From Penium margaritaceum (lineage: Eukaryota; Streptophyta; Zygnematophyceae; Desmidiales; Peniaceae): DNA of 37,268 nucleotides. Location: positions 275,095-312,362 of the forward strand of contig SZWC01000102.1 of the NCBI GenBank assembly GCA_023375785.1, written 5' to 3'. This document shows, piece by piece, positions 8,282-17,696 of this stretch (its first letter is position 1; each line of letters opens with the position of its first letter). A program made the position numbers and the translations under genes. The notes beneath the pieces were generated by a model. It worked only from the letters and a program-made list of their open reading frames with translations, searched no databases and had not been told where the DNA came from.

Positions 8282-10190
8282 GAAGCGACGAGTGTATTGG
8301 GGTTGTGTAGCTGGATTGTGTATTGCACAACTGTTACTTGAATACACTAAGTGTACTATACACTTAGCGTATTTTTCATATGTCCATCGGATACACACAT
8401 CATATACACTCTCCTAATACACTTGACCTGTTTGGGAGGGGGGGACAACATGGGAGCCGGAGATCTCCCCCCCCCCTCCCAAAAGGGTAAAGTGTATTGG
8501 TGGAGTGTCTATGGTAAGTGTATCTGACGGAAACGTGAAGAATACACAAAGTGTATTTTGAGAAGATGTCAAAAAACACTCGTTGACCGTTTATCTATGA
8601 TGATTGACGCTTGACTATGTACGATTCAATATTCTATATAAAGATGAAAATCGACGAATGACGACCGTCGACTAGTTGATGACATCCATATGTGCGGAAA
8701 CCATATTACACACTGGTAAGCACATAGTCGGGACCCCATCCCCCCCCCTCGAAGCGACGAGTGTATTGGGATTGTGTAGCTGGGTTGTGTATTGTACAAC
8801 CATTACTTGAATACACTAAGTGTACTATACAATTAGTGTATTTTTCACATGTCCATCGGATACACACATCATATACAATCTCCTAATACACTTTACCTGT
8901 TTGGTGGGGGGGCAACATGGGAGGCGGAGATCCCCCCTCCCCCCAAAAGGGTAAAGTGTATTGGAGGAGTGTCTATGGTAAGTGTATCTGACAGACACGT
9001 GAAAAATACACAAAGTTTATTTTGAGAAGATGTCAAAAAACACTCGTCAACCGTTGACATATGACGATTGACGATTGACTATGTACGATTTGATCGTCTA
9101 TATAAAGATGACAATCGACGATCGACGACCGTCGACTACTTGATGACATCCATATGTGCGGAAACCGTATTACACACTGGTAAGCACATAGTCGGGACCC
9201 TATCCCTCTCCTCCTCCCCGAAGCAACGAGTGTATTGGGGTTGTTTAGCTGGTTTGTGTATTGCACAATCGTTACTTGAATACACTAAGTGTACTATACA
9301 CTTAGTGTATTTTTCACATGTCCGTCGGATACACACATCATATACACTCTCCCAATACACTTTACCTGTTTGGGAGGGGGGACAACATGGGAGCCGGAGA
9401 CCTCCCCCCCCCCCAAAGGGTAAAGTGTATTGGGCGAGTGTCTATGGTAAATGTATCTGACGGACACGTGAAAAATACACAAAGTGTATTTTGAGAAGAT
9501 GTCAAAAAACACTCTTCGACCGTTGATCTATGACGATTGACGATTGACTATGTACGATTCNGGACCCTATCCCTCTCCTCCTCCCCGAAGCAACGAGTGT
9601 ATTGGGGTTGTTTAGCTGGTTTGTGTATTGCACAATCGTTACTTGAATACACTAAGTGTACTATACACTTAGTGTATTTTGAGAAGATGTCAAAAAACAC
9701 TCTTCGACCGTTGATCTATGACGATTGACGATTGACTATGTACGATTCAATCGCCTATATATAGATGACAATTGACGATCGACGATCGTTGACTATNGTG
9801 TATTGGGGTTGTTTAGCTGGTTTGTGTATTGCACAATCGTTACTTGAATACACTAAGTGTACTATACACATAGTGTATTTTTCACATGTCCGTCGGATAC
9901 ACACATCATATACACTCTCCCAATACACTTTACCTGTTTGGGAGGGGGGACAACATGGGAGCCGGAGACCTCCCCCCCCCCCAAAGGGTAAAGTGTATTG
10001 GGCGAGTGTCTATGGTAAATGTATCTGACGGACACGTGAAAAATACACAAAGTGTATTTTGAGAAGATGTCAAAAAACACTCTTCGACCGTTGATCTATG
10101 ACGATTGACGATTGACTATGTACGATTCAATCGTCTATATATAGATGACAATCGACGATCGACGATCGTTGACTATTTGTTGCCACACAT
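8282..10190. repeat. 469-bp tandem repeat array rich in GTGTATT/AATACAC
   Basis: Units start with GAAGC(G/A)ACGAGTGTATTGG at 8282, 8751 and 9220 (period 469). A shortened unit starts at 9587 and a fifth is seen from 9798. Each full unit carries about a dozen GTGTAT/ATACAC motifs, a near-perfect 33-bp palindrome, a G-run/C-run inverted repeat (GGGAGGGG against CCCCTCCC) and a GACGATT/TATATA block. Single N characters at 9561 and 9797 break units three and four, so the true copy number is unknown. Short reading frames across it are repeat products, not genes. Confidence 0.9.
9279..9311. repeat. 33-bp perfect palindrome, one per array unit
   Basis: The arm AATACACTAAGTGTA, a three-base centre CTA and the exact reverse complement arm form a perfect hairpin or cruciform here. 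In the first, second and fifth units the same palindrome has one mismatch each; in the truncated fourth unit it is intact. Confidence 0.9.
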
Positions 10191-10264
10191 ATGACGATTG
10201 ATAAAAGGTTTGCGAGGGATTCGAGTGGGGGATACAAGATACCCCTCTGTGACTGAAGGGAACC

Positions 10265-10414
10265 TGTTGGGCCTCGCTAGCGTGGGACCCAGCAGGAGCT
10301 CGGGAAAGAGAAAAAATAGAACCCCTAACCCCGGCAGTAACACAGTGTCGATTGTGCCTCTTCCTAGTTCCGCGTCCAGGAATAGGCATTTTTATTCTTT
10401 ACAATGGTATCAGC
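10265..10414 (+). other. Short LTR-like segment ending in a PBS-like site
   Basis: A stretch beginning TGTTGGGCCTCG (near 10265) and ending TTCTTTACA is followed after one base by TGGTATCAGC (10405-10414), a partial initiator-tRNA primer-binding site. This is what a very short LTR (about 135 bp, as in TRIM elements) next to its PBS would look like. No second copy of the LTR is present, so it may be coincidence or a relic. Confidence 0.25.
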
Positions 10415-10693
10415 TTTAAGGTCTAAGGAAAAATATACGTCTGTGTAAGGGAGCTGTAAATGGAGTTGTGGAAAAAGAAAGCATGGTCTTTGTTGGATTT
10501 TTATATTTTGATTTCCAGCCTTCCAATTGATTTCGCATGTTAAGGCATACAAATACATGAAAATATGTATGAACATACGTAGTAAAGCGAATTGTAACGT
10601 AACTTACGCGAAGGTACCATGAAATTTCCAAAGGCTTACACTTGACATATACACTGTATGATGAGTGTATTTTTTAGAGGTGATTAACCATAA

Positions 10694-12537
10694 ATGAGGT
10701 TGTCAGTGTGCGCGCAGACCGCCGCACCACGCCCCCTGGCGCCTCGGCCCCCTGTGGCTCCATGCGTCTCTTCCACTCCCACGGTCGTGAGTGGGAACCT
10801 TGGCACCAAGGCCCTCGGCCTGACCACTTCGGCCCTCATTGCAGACCTTCACCCGGGTTCCGCATTGGGCTACATCATGCTCCATCATGAACATCGGCAT
10901 GCTCTCATGGCTACACTCGCACGCATTCTATATGGAGCTTGAGATGCACACAATCTCTGTCCGCTCGACAGCACGCCCGGAGGACCCAACCACCCTACAT
11001 GAGGCTCGAGTCTCGTCTCAGGCCGCATACTGGGATGCTACCTGCGCCGACAAACTTGCTGCTCTCCGGCAGCACCATGTGTATGACCTCGTCGACCTCC
11101 CTCCAGGTCGGAAGGCCATCAGTGCCAAGTGGGTCTTTCAGCGCAAATGGAAGCCCGACGGGTCCTTGGATAAGTACAAGGCCTGCCTCACAGCTAAAGG
11201 GTTTGCTCAGGTCCCTGGGGTTGATTACAGCTAAATCTTTGCCCTAGTTGGCCGGTTCTCCACTAGCCGGGCGCTCTTCAGCCGGGTTGCCCAACATGGG
11301 TGGGAGCTACATCAGATGGACATGAGCAACGCTTTCCTCCATGGCTCACTAGAGGGTGAAGAGCTCTACATGGTGCACCCCTGGCTTCGACGACGACATT
11401 GGGAGAGTATGGCAGCTGCGGAAGGCCCTCTATGGCCTGAAGCAATCACCTCGATGCTGGAACCAGGAGATCAGCAACACGCTCCTCCAGGATGGCCTCT
11501 AGCGCAGCACCGCTGACCTCGCACTGTTCGTCAGCCCGCGAGGCCAGACCTTCGCCGCTGTTCTGGTCTACGTCGATGGCCTCCTCATCGCGTCTCCTGA
11601 CATGGCTACCATCCACCGTGTCAAGGACCTACTGCATGCCGCCTACCAGATGAAGGATCGCGGGTCCGCCCGAGTCTTCCTAAGCATGGAGCTCGAGCAT
11701 GATCGCTACCAAGGCATCCTACACGGCCACCAGGCTGCCTATGTGAAGACCTTGTCCACTCGCTTCGCCGAGGACCTGCCCCTCGTGCCGAACGCATCTT
11801 CACCCATGTCACCCGATGGTCAGGTGCAGCTGAAGAGTCCTGACCCATCCGTTGTGGAGGAGCCAGTTGACGTGACCTTGTATCTGCGAGTCATCGGGTC
11901 ACTGATGTTCCTGGCGACAACGACGCGCCCAGACATCGCATTCATCGTCAACCTCCTGGCTTGGTTTTCACTGGAGCCGCGTCACCTCCACTTCATGGCC
12001 ACGGTCCGAGTACTACGCTACGTCATCTCCTTTCCTCGGCGAGGTCTCATGTTCCACCGCCAGCCGTCTGTTGTCGCGGTGGGTTACACCAACAGTGACT
12101 GGGCTGGCAGTCCGGACGGTAAGAGTCGTATAGGCTAGATCTTTCTGATCGGCAGCACGGCTATGTCTGGGCACAGTGGCAAGTAGGGGTGCATAGCACG
12201 TAGCATTGCTGAGGCTGAGTACGTGGCACTTGGCTCAGGTGCGTGTGAGAATGTGTGGTTGCATCGTCTATTGTCTGATTTGCGTCAGTCCGTTGCATCC
12301 ATCACGTTGCATTGTGACAATGAGAGTGTCATGGCCATCGCCGACAACGACGGCGTGCATCACACACATACAAAGCACATCAGCGTTGTGTATCACTATG
12401 TGCGTTCGTTGTTGCATGACGATAGCATCAGCATTGTGTGGGTCAAGACAACTCGACAGGTAGCTGACTTCTTGACCAAGGCAGTGAAGCGCGACTCGTT
12501 CAAGAAGGCTGTGAGTTCGGTTGGCGTGCATCCGTGA
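10694..12537 (+). pseudogene. pol: Copia1 reverse transcriptase-RNase H pseudogene
   Basis: RT copies element RNA and RNase H removes it. The RT (RVT_2 type) starts near 10990 and shows AISAKWVFQRKWKPDGS, then a TAA at 11232, MDMSNAFLHGSLEG at 11316, a frameshift near 11385, then the ALYGLKQSPRCWNQ segment. The active site, normally YVDD, reads YVDG (11569-11580): the second catalytic Asp is Gly. RNase H follows (YTNSDWAGS near 12085, AEAEYVALGSGACE, HCDNESV, TKHI, VADFLTKA) to a stop at 12535. In-frame TAG codons lie near 11502, at 12136-12138 and near 12184. The first 250 bases after the transposon end are the tail of the variable linker. Clearly inactive. Confidence 0.88.
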
Positions 12538-12630
12538 GTGGCTCTCTTTATCCCTGCATGCATCTTTGCGTGCTTTGGGGGAGTCTCGCTATTGACTGTG
12601 TCGCTGTCCGTCCATGTGCACTGCGCCTGT
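12538..12630. other. Copia1 3' untranslated segment
   Basis: A short non-coding stretch between the RNase H stop and the polypurine tract, of the length expected in copia elements. No other feature seen. Confidence 0.5.
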
Positions 12631-12644
12631 GAGTCATGGGGGAG
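12631..12644 (+). other. Polypurine tract of Copia1
   Basis: The purine run GGGGGAG directly precedes the LTR start TGTTGG. In LTR elements this RNase H-resistant tract primes plus-strand DNA, so it fixes the LTR boundary at 12645. Confidence 0.75.
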
Positions 12645-13312
12645 TGTTGGTTTTTGCACGTCTCTCATTGTGCTCTGTTGTGTCCTCCCGGCTTGTGTAC
12701 ATCGGCGTGCAGATGACTGACGGAGAGACTCAACGCTGTTGGAGTGTCGTCTGGTGGAGCCAACGCACGCTGAGGCCTACTCGCAGTTTGCTGGAGCCTC
12801 CTCCCTTCAGCGACGGGCTCAGCTCCATCGGCAGACCTCCTCGGCGGTTGGGCCACCGGCGGTCACTGTCACTGCAAATGCAGTCTGCATGCGTCTGCAG
12901 CGTTGTGCTCTGCCTAGGGTCCATGTCTCATGTTGTGTGGCACGGTTTAGCATCTTGGACTATCGTGGGTACTACATGGTTTCGGGCAGCCATAACTCTT
13001 TGCTACTTTTTTTCTAGCTGTTTCTGACCGCACGACTTCGTTTGCAGCGTCGGTATTATAGTATGGTCCAATTTTCAGGCAAAACGGACGACACCCGGGT
13101 TTTGGGCCGTTGGCCGTTTGGCAGGGCTCATCGAGAAAACCCTACCTGCAAGAAAATAGATCTAGGTCCATTTTCTGAATGGCTGGTTAGCTTAGTAACA
13201 AGTTCTACAGAGCTTGGGGGGAGCTAGAACTTGGAGGGGTGTCCCATTGTTGCTCATTCTTCATTCCTAATCAGTCACTTTCAGTTTTCAGCTGCTTTCT
13301 GGCGCTAACACT
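12645..13312 (+). repeat. 3' LTR of Copia1 (family shared with 1-624)
   Basis: It starts TGTTGG after the polypurine tract; the likely end is GCTAACA at 13312, which mirrors the start. The first 610 bases match the reverse complement of 1-624. A TATA-like GTATTATAG at about 13049-13057 may be the element promoter. The right end rests on the TG...CA rule only, because the other copy is cut by the window edge. Confidence 0.7.
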
Positions 13313-13600
13313 GGCGCGCGCGTTTCTGAGTAACAAAGCCAGAGCTTCCAGACTTAGTCTTTAGAGCAGCAGACTAAGGGGGCAGCAGAATTAAGCAACG
13401 AGAGTGGAAGCCCACACGCTGCATCAACAACGCTGCTGCCCCAACCTGTTGCATAGACTTTCCATTTAGTGTCAGTGCCTCTCTCTAACCTCACTCAAAA
13501 GTTCCTGGAAGGGGGTCCATTGGGAGGTGTTTTCAGCCCGGACCATCTATAAAAACCAGGGGAAAAAAATTCTCACTTGAAAGGAAAGTGGGTGGGGAGA
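13313..13600. other. Spacer with a TATA-like site, no gene
   Basis: No coding segment seen. CTATAAAAAC at 13547-13556 is a good TATA-box match, and a small hairpin (GACTTAGTC / GACTAAG) lies at 13350-13380. It could be the remains of an LTR or of the gypsy element that follows. Confidence 0.3.
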
Positions 13601-13602
13601 TA

Positions 13603-13900
13603 GCGAGCAAGAAGCGTTCACCGCTTTGCGGAACGCTCTGGTCGCATTCATGTCAAGAAAACTACGGAAATAGGAACTCAACTATGCCATACACAAAAAG
13701 GAGATGCTGGTGGTTGCACATGCATTTAAGACGTGGCAGTGCTATCTAGAATGCCGCCGATGCATCGTGTGCACCAACCACCATGCGCTGAAATATTTTA
13801 AGACGTAGACAAACCTCAATCGATATCAAGCCCGATGGATGGAGTTCCTCGAATCCAGGCTCGACGCGTTGAGCCGTCGACCAGATCTGGTGGCTGAGCC
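13603..13900 (+). pseudogene. pol: Gypsy RT-connection/RNase H fragment with internal deletion
   Basis: The frame reads QEAFTALRNAL, typical of the connection after gypsy RT, and joins directly to VAFMSRKL, which normally lies some 50 residues later in RNase H. The first catalytic part of RNase H (DAS...GAVL) is thus deleted. ELNYAIHKKEMLVVAHAFK and TNHHALKYF follow; TNHHAL has Asn where the family has Asp. TAG codons occur near 13672 and 13806. Everything upstream (gag, protease, most of RT) is absent. Confidence 0.75.
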
Positions 13901-13939
13901 AGCAACGCTACAGCTGAAACAAATTTGTATCCTGAGTAG

Positions 13940-14830
13940 TTGTTCATACGAGGCTACGACCAGCGTGGCGAATACGACAAGGCAAATGTCTGGTACGATG
14001 TACCTTATTGGCAAAGACAATTCACTCACCAGGTGGTCATTCCCCCGAATGATGAACTCTGCTGCATGCTACTCGAGGAGTGCCACGACACTGGTCAAGG
14101 TGAAAATTTCGGAGAAGACGACACAGAAGAAGCTGGCAAAACACTACTGATGGGACAAGATGCAATCCGACGTGGCCAACTTATGCAAATCCTTAGACAC
14201 ATGTCAGCGACAAAAATCACATCGCACACGGCCATCCAGACTTCTGCGGCCGCCATCCACTCTGACGGAACTTTGGACCGACATCTGCATGGACTTCATC
14301 ACAGGACAACCAGTCACACCCGAGGAACATGATGCAGTCCTCGTGGTTGTCGATAGATTCTCCAAAATGTCTCACTTCATTTTGACTACGACCGATGTCA
14401 CCGCCGAGGGAACAGTGCCACTGTATTTAAACAACATTGTGCGGCTCCACGGTGTACCGAGAACATCACGAGCGACAGAGACGGTCGATTCAGTAGCCGG
14501 TTTTTGCGCAAACTGATGACTCGCTAAGGCAGTCGAGTCCAGCTTTAAATGGAGTTCCATCCTCAAACTGACGGCCAAACCGAGCGAACCAACCAAACGC
14601 TCAAAAAACTTCTCCAAACATTATGCGAACTTCAAGGGATGGATTGGGCACATAAACTCCCAACCACCAAAACTCCACAATGGGCAAAACTCCATTTGAG
14701 GTGGTGTATGGCAAACTTCCCGCCACACTTACCAGATTACACAGCTCGAGCAACATTCCCACGGTTGACGTCCAACGACGTGACTTCACCACCATCTCGG
14801 ATGAAACATGGCACACACTTGTAAAGACGC
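13940..14830 (+). pseudogene. pol: Gypsy integrase pseudogene (fragment upstream of E3)
   Basis: A degenerate HHCC zinc region (ECHDTGQG near 14080; SLDTCQRQK near 14200, with one Cys replaced by Leu) is split by a frameshift near 14150. The catalytic core shows MDFITGQP (first Asp, near 14290), DAVLVVVDRFSKMSHF, then after another frameshift SDRDGRFSSRF (second Asp, near 14475) and HPQTDGQTERTNQTL (Glu, near 14580). A TAA near 14524 and further shifts follow. All three catalytic acids survive but the frame does not. The spacing and motifs are those of Ty3/gypsy integrase. Confidence 0.8.
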
Positions 14831-15339
14831 AAGCAGTGATGAAATAAACAGCTGACTGACACCGCAACAGCATTTTTGCCACAGGAGACAAAGACCTTTT
14901 CAACTCAACCAACGTCAAACTCCGTGGAGCCGACCGTACGAAGCTCAAACCCTGATGGATTTGGACCATTTGAGATGGAACGCATGCAAATGTTGTGGTC
15001 GCGCAACTCAGGCTCCAGGACACAATGCACGTTCATCTCGTGTTTCATATTAGCAAACTCAAGCACTAACGGGACCCGGGAGATAACTTCCCCTACAGGG
15101 AAGTCCCTTCCCCTCCTCCCATACAAGTGGACAAATACACAGAGTACGTCATCGAGGGCATCCTCGGCCATCGACGACGTGGAACAACAACAGAATATGT
15201 TGTCAAGTGCCACGGTTATGATGCAACACATAACAGTTGGGAACCCTTCGACAACCTCCGAGATGTCGATCACCTCATTGACAGTTATTACCGCCATCAC
15301 CAGGCCACATCTCTACGTGCACCAGGACGTCCTGACTAA
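14831..15339 (+). pseudogene. pol: Integrase C-terminus with GPF motif and chromodomain
   Basis: A GPF-type motif (DGFGPFEMERM near 14957) and VHLVFHISKLKH (near 15035) mark the gypsy integrase C-terminus, in shifted frames. From 15127 an open frame of 70 codons encodes a chromodomain: YVIEGILGHRRRGTTTEYVV, then the NSWEPFDNL segment that closes the methyl-lysine pocket region, ending at a TAA (15337-15339) next to the LTR at 15340. Chromodomains on gypsy integrases (chromoviruses) are known to steer insertion towards marked chromatin. The chromodomain is the best kept part of this fragment. Confidence 0.82.
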
Positions 15340-16004
15340 TGTTGGTTTGTGTGGCTTCCACCCGTCACGTCCGACGTTAATGGATTATCCATATACTCAC
15401 GTTGGTGGTATATGGTAGAGGAGGGCGTGATGACACGACGGGCCTCCGGACTGTTCTGAGACTTCTCCAGTACCTACGATAGCGCTGGGGAGACGCGGTC
15501 GATGCATTCCGGCAGCCCAGTGGGCTTGTCGGGAGGTAGGAGAATTTTCTCGGTGGGTTGAAACTTGCGTACCCGCTGGACTGTACCGGTACGACGAGGA
15601 GATCCGATGGTTGTATTGGGGCTTCCGATGTTCGGAAAGCCGTTTTGGATGTTTGGATGCTGATTTCGAGATTTTCTAGCATTGCTCGTATTTTCTCAGT
15701 GGTCGAGACCCGGGCACTCGGAGAGTTGTTCCGGTGCCCCGAGGAGACCACCTTTGTTACTCTTGTGGAGTATGCAGTGTGTTCTCCCTGCTGACGCGTT
15801 TGAGTTCAGCGGGGGTGACGAAGCCTAGTGCGGCTAGTTGCTGGCGCCCTTACATAAGCCCGCTAGGGGCTCATTTGTAATCTCTCCTTGTTCTTTCATA
15901 TTATGCATTCTAGACTTAGCCAAAGTTTTGCCGTCTTGCATTACACTCACAGACAGAGCTCATGTTTGTGTTTGCATGCGCCTGCATGCCCTAAAATATT
16001 TCCA
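15340..16004 (+). repeat. LTR copy A of E3
   Basis: It starts TGTTGGTTTGTGTGGCTTCC and probably ends TTTCCA before a TGGTATGAGGC site. The first 180 bases align with 27902-28083 at about 86% identity, mostly with C/T and G/A differences. No purine tract precedes it, so it is better read as a 5' LTR than a 3' LTR. Confidence 0.65.
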
Positions 16005-16007
16005 ATA

Positions 16008-16018
16008 TGGTATGAGGC
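16008..16018 (+). other. PBS-like site of E3
   Basis: TGGTATGAGGC differs by one base from TGGTATCAG over the first nine bases and lies three bases after the proposed LTR end. A decayed initiator-tRNA primer-binding site is the simplest reading. Confidence 0.4.
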
Positions 16019-16039
16019 ACAGGGGGGTGTGTGAGTAGC

Positions 16040-16610
16040 AGACGTAGCAAAAACAACAGTAGTGGACGGAACGCTAAGAGAACACGCCACATGGCGCCAC
16101 GCCGGTAGCAACGTGAGGGAGCGTGATGTGACTGCACGTGATCTCCACAGGGGCGGTGAGCAGTGCAGAGGAGCAGTAGCGGCTACGGCAGTAGCAGTAA
16201 TAGCAGTAGTAGATGCATCAGTAGTAGCAGCAACAGACGTAGGAGTAGCAGCGGCGAGCGGCAGCATTTGCATCAGCTACGCTAGCGACTACAGCAGTTG
16301 CAGCGGTGGCTGCTGTGTCGTGCAGCAGCAGCAACAGTAGCAGTGGTAGCAACGGTGGCGTAGAGCAACAGTAGAAGCGACGGCAGTAGAAAGAAACAAC
16401 GATAGCTATTGTGCTGCGTAGTATTAGCAGTAGCATCCACGGTAGCAACAACGATGGCGTGTAGTAGTAGCAGCAACAGCAACAGGAGAAAGCAGCATCG
16501 GCGGAAGCTAGCAACAGCAACAGTGACGGCAGCAACAAGCAGCAGCAGCAGCATTAGTAGAAGCAGTAACTACAGCAGCTGCACCTGCCGTCGTAACTAC
16601 TACTACTAAA
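16040..16610 (+). repeat. Long degenerate RYA trinucleotide tract in E3
   Basis: Triplets GTA, GCA, ACA and their single-base variants dominate about 570 bases, with breaks. It is the same type of sequence as in Copia1 (3617-3950) and Copia2 (21350-21480), but in an element with a different LTR. Reverse-strand frames rich in Cys, Leu, Tyr are by-products. Confidence 0.8.
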
Positions 16611-16618
16611 GCGAAGAG

Positions 16619-16830
16619 GGTCTAGTAGCCCTCCTCTGAGGGTGACCCCCCCCCTCACGGAGGGGCCCCCTCGAGCCTCCTCAGTAGGCCCCCTCGGAGG
16701 GGGCCCGTCGGCCCCGTGAGCCCCCTCGGCCCCGTCGGCCCCGTCAGCCGACCGACGGAGGGGCAGACTCAAAGGGACGGACAGGACCCCCCCTCCTCTC
16801 TCCTCCCTGCTCGCTCTCTTACAGGCTTGC
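16619..16830. repeat. GC-rich block of inverted and direct repeats
   Basis: Repeats of GGCCCC(G/C)TCGG and a perfect stem GGCCCCCT-CGG-AGGGGGCC at about 16688-16707 make this a strongly structured GC block. CTCGCTCTCTTACAGG followed by GCGAGCGAGCGAG lies at about 16808-16840. No coding evidence. Confidence 0.6.
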
Positions 16831-16859
16831 GAGCGAGCGAGTGAGAGGCCCACGCCTCT

Positions 16860-17110
16860 CTTTTTTTCTTTCAAAGCGAGGGACGACCTGAACCGTCGCC
16901 CTTTGCCTTTTTTTTGGGCCTCCTCCCTTTTATCTCAGGTGGCATTTGAGACAATGGGAGGGTGTGCATCTGCAAGCGAGTGGTGACCTGAGTTGATTAA
17001 AAAAGGGGATAGAAACAAGAAAAAGGGAAAGAAAAAAAGGAGGGAACAATGCACCCAAAATTAGGGGGAAGTCAAGACAAAACCGGGGGTGAGGACGAGA
17101 AAGAAAAAAA
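16860..17110. other. Purine-rich spacer, no gene
   Basis: Runs of A and G (AAAAGGGG, GAAAGAAAAAAAGG) with a T-rich start; nothing recognisable is encoded. Confidence 0.4.
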
Positions 17111-17696
17111 AGACAAAATCTTTAAATCCCTGCCGTTGACACCCGCAGCCGCAGCTCGTCAAGAAACGGCTGCAACATCACTCGCACTGGCAGCAGCCAT
17201 AGCATGAACAGCAGCTTCCGTAGCAACAACGGTGGTGGCGGTGGAATGGCGACGACTGCATAGTGCAGAGTAGTTGCTACAGCGCTTGTCGCATCCCCTT
17301 CCCGGCTGACAGTGGACGTCGGCGGTGACTTCTTTTTCAAGACGCGTCGTGGACCGGCATCAATCTGGGGCCCGTGGATTGGTGCACGTAATTCACCCCG
17401 TAGGATCAACGGCAGATTCGAGTCTGTGCATCTCCGAAGGCTGGGTCTTCTACCGCTTGGAACAACAGCCACATCTATAGCCACCACCCCTTTTTTTCCT
17501 GGAGCAGTCTTCCCTCCATTAGTGGCAGCAGTTTTAGTAGCCATAGCTAGTCAAACTCCATACTCTGGGTGTACTGTGGTAGTGCAGCTCGTCCCGTCTG
17601 GTCACGATTGCTGACCCTGACGCCATGACCTCCAGGAGTGATAGTACCTATTGGTCTCATCCTCTCCCACGGCTTGGTGTTTACCACTGGGAGTAG

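Larger units (their letters stand above)
7922..10692. mobile_element. Non-autonomous TIR DNA transposon with internal satellite, inserted in Copia1
   Basis: The ends are exact inverted copies: TATGGTTAATC (7922-7932) and GATTAACCATA (10682-10692). The match extends inward in register: 11 bases of spacer, ATACAC, nine bases, AGTGTA, and further on GGAAATTTC followed by ATG on both sides. The composition is AT-rich, unlike the GC-rich Copia1 around it, and the insertion splits the Copia1 pol linker from RT. No transposase-like protein is coded, so it would depend on a helper. If the outer TA is the target duplication, the class would be Tc1/mariner-like; no longer duplication is visible, and family assignment is open. 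Confidence 0.75.
1092..13312 (+). mobile_element. Copia1: degenerate Ty1/copia retrotransposon, interrupted by a DNA transposon
   Basis: The order is primer-binding site (1603), leader, gag, protease, integrase, Pro/Gly linker, reverse transcriptase, RNase H, polypurine tract (12631) and LTR (12645). Integrase before reverse transcriptase is diagnostic of Ty1/copia (Pseudoviridae). About 2.77 kb of foreign DNA (7922-10692) separates the integrase linker from RT. The candidate 5' LTR (1092-1601) does not resemble the 3' LTR (12645 on), so the element may be a recombinant or its left LTR may be wrongly assigned. Every domain carries nonsense codons or frameshifts and several catalytic residues are lost, so it cannot be autonomous. 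Confidence 0.75.

Noticed and set aside
8825..9512. Repeated short frames such as MCIFHVSVRYTYHRHS in the satellite
   Set aside because: They recur because the DNA unit recurs; frames are short, lack any domain and are broken in other units.
8282..10190. Regular repeats considered as a CRISPR array
   Set aside because: The unit is 469 bp with no short repeat-spacer pattern, and the context is a eukaryotic transposon.
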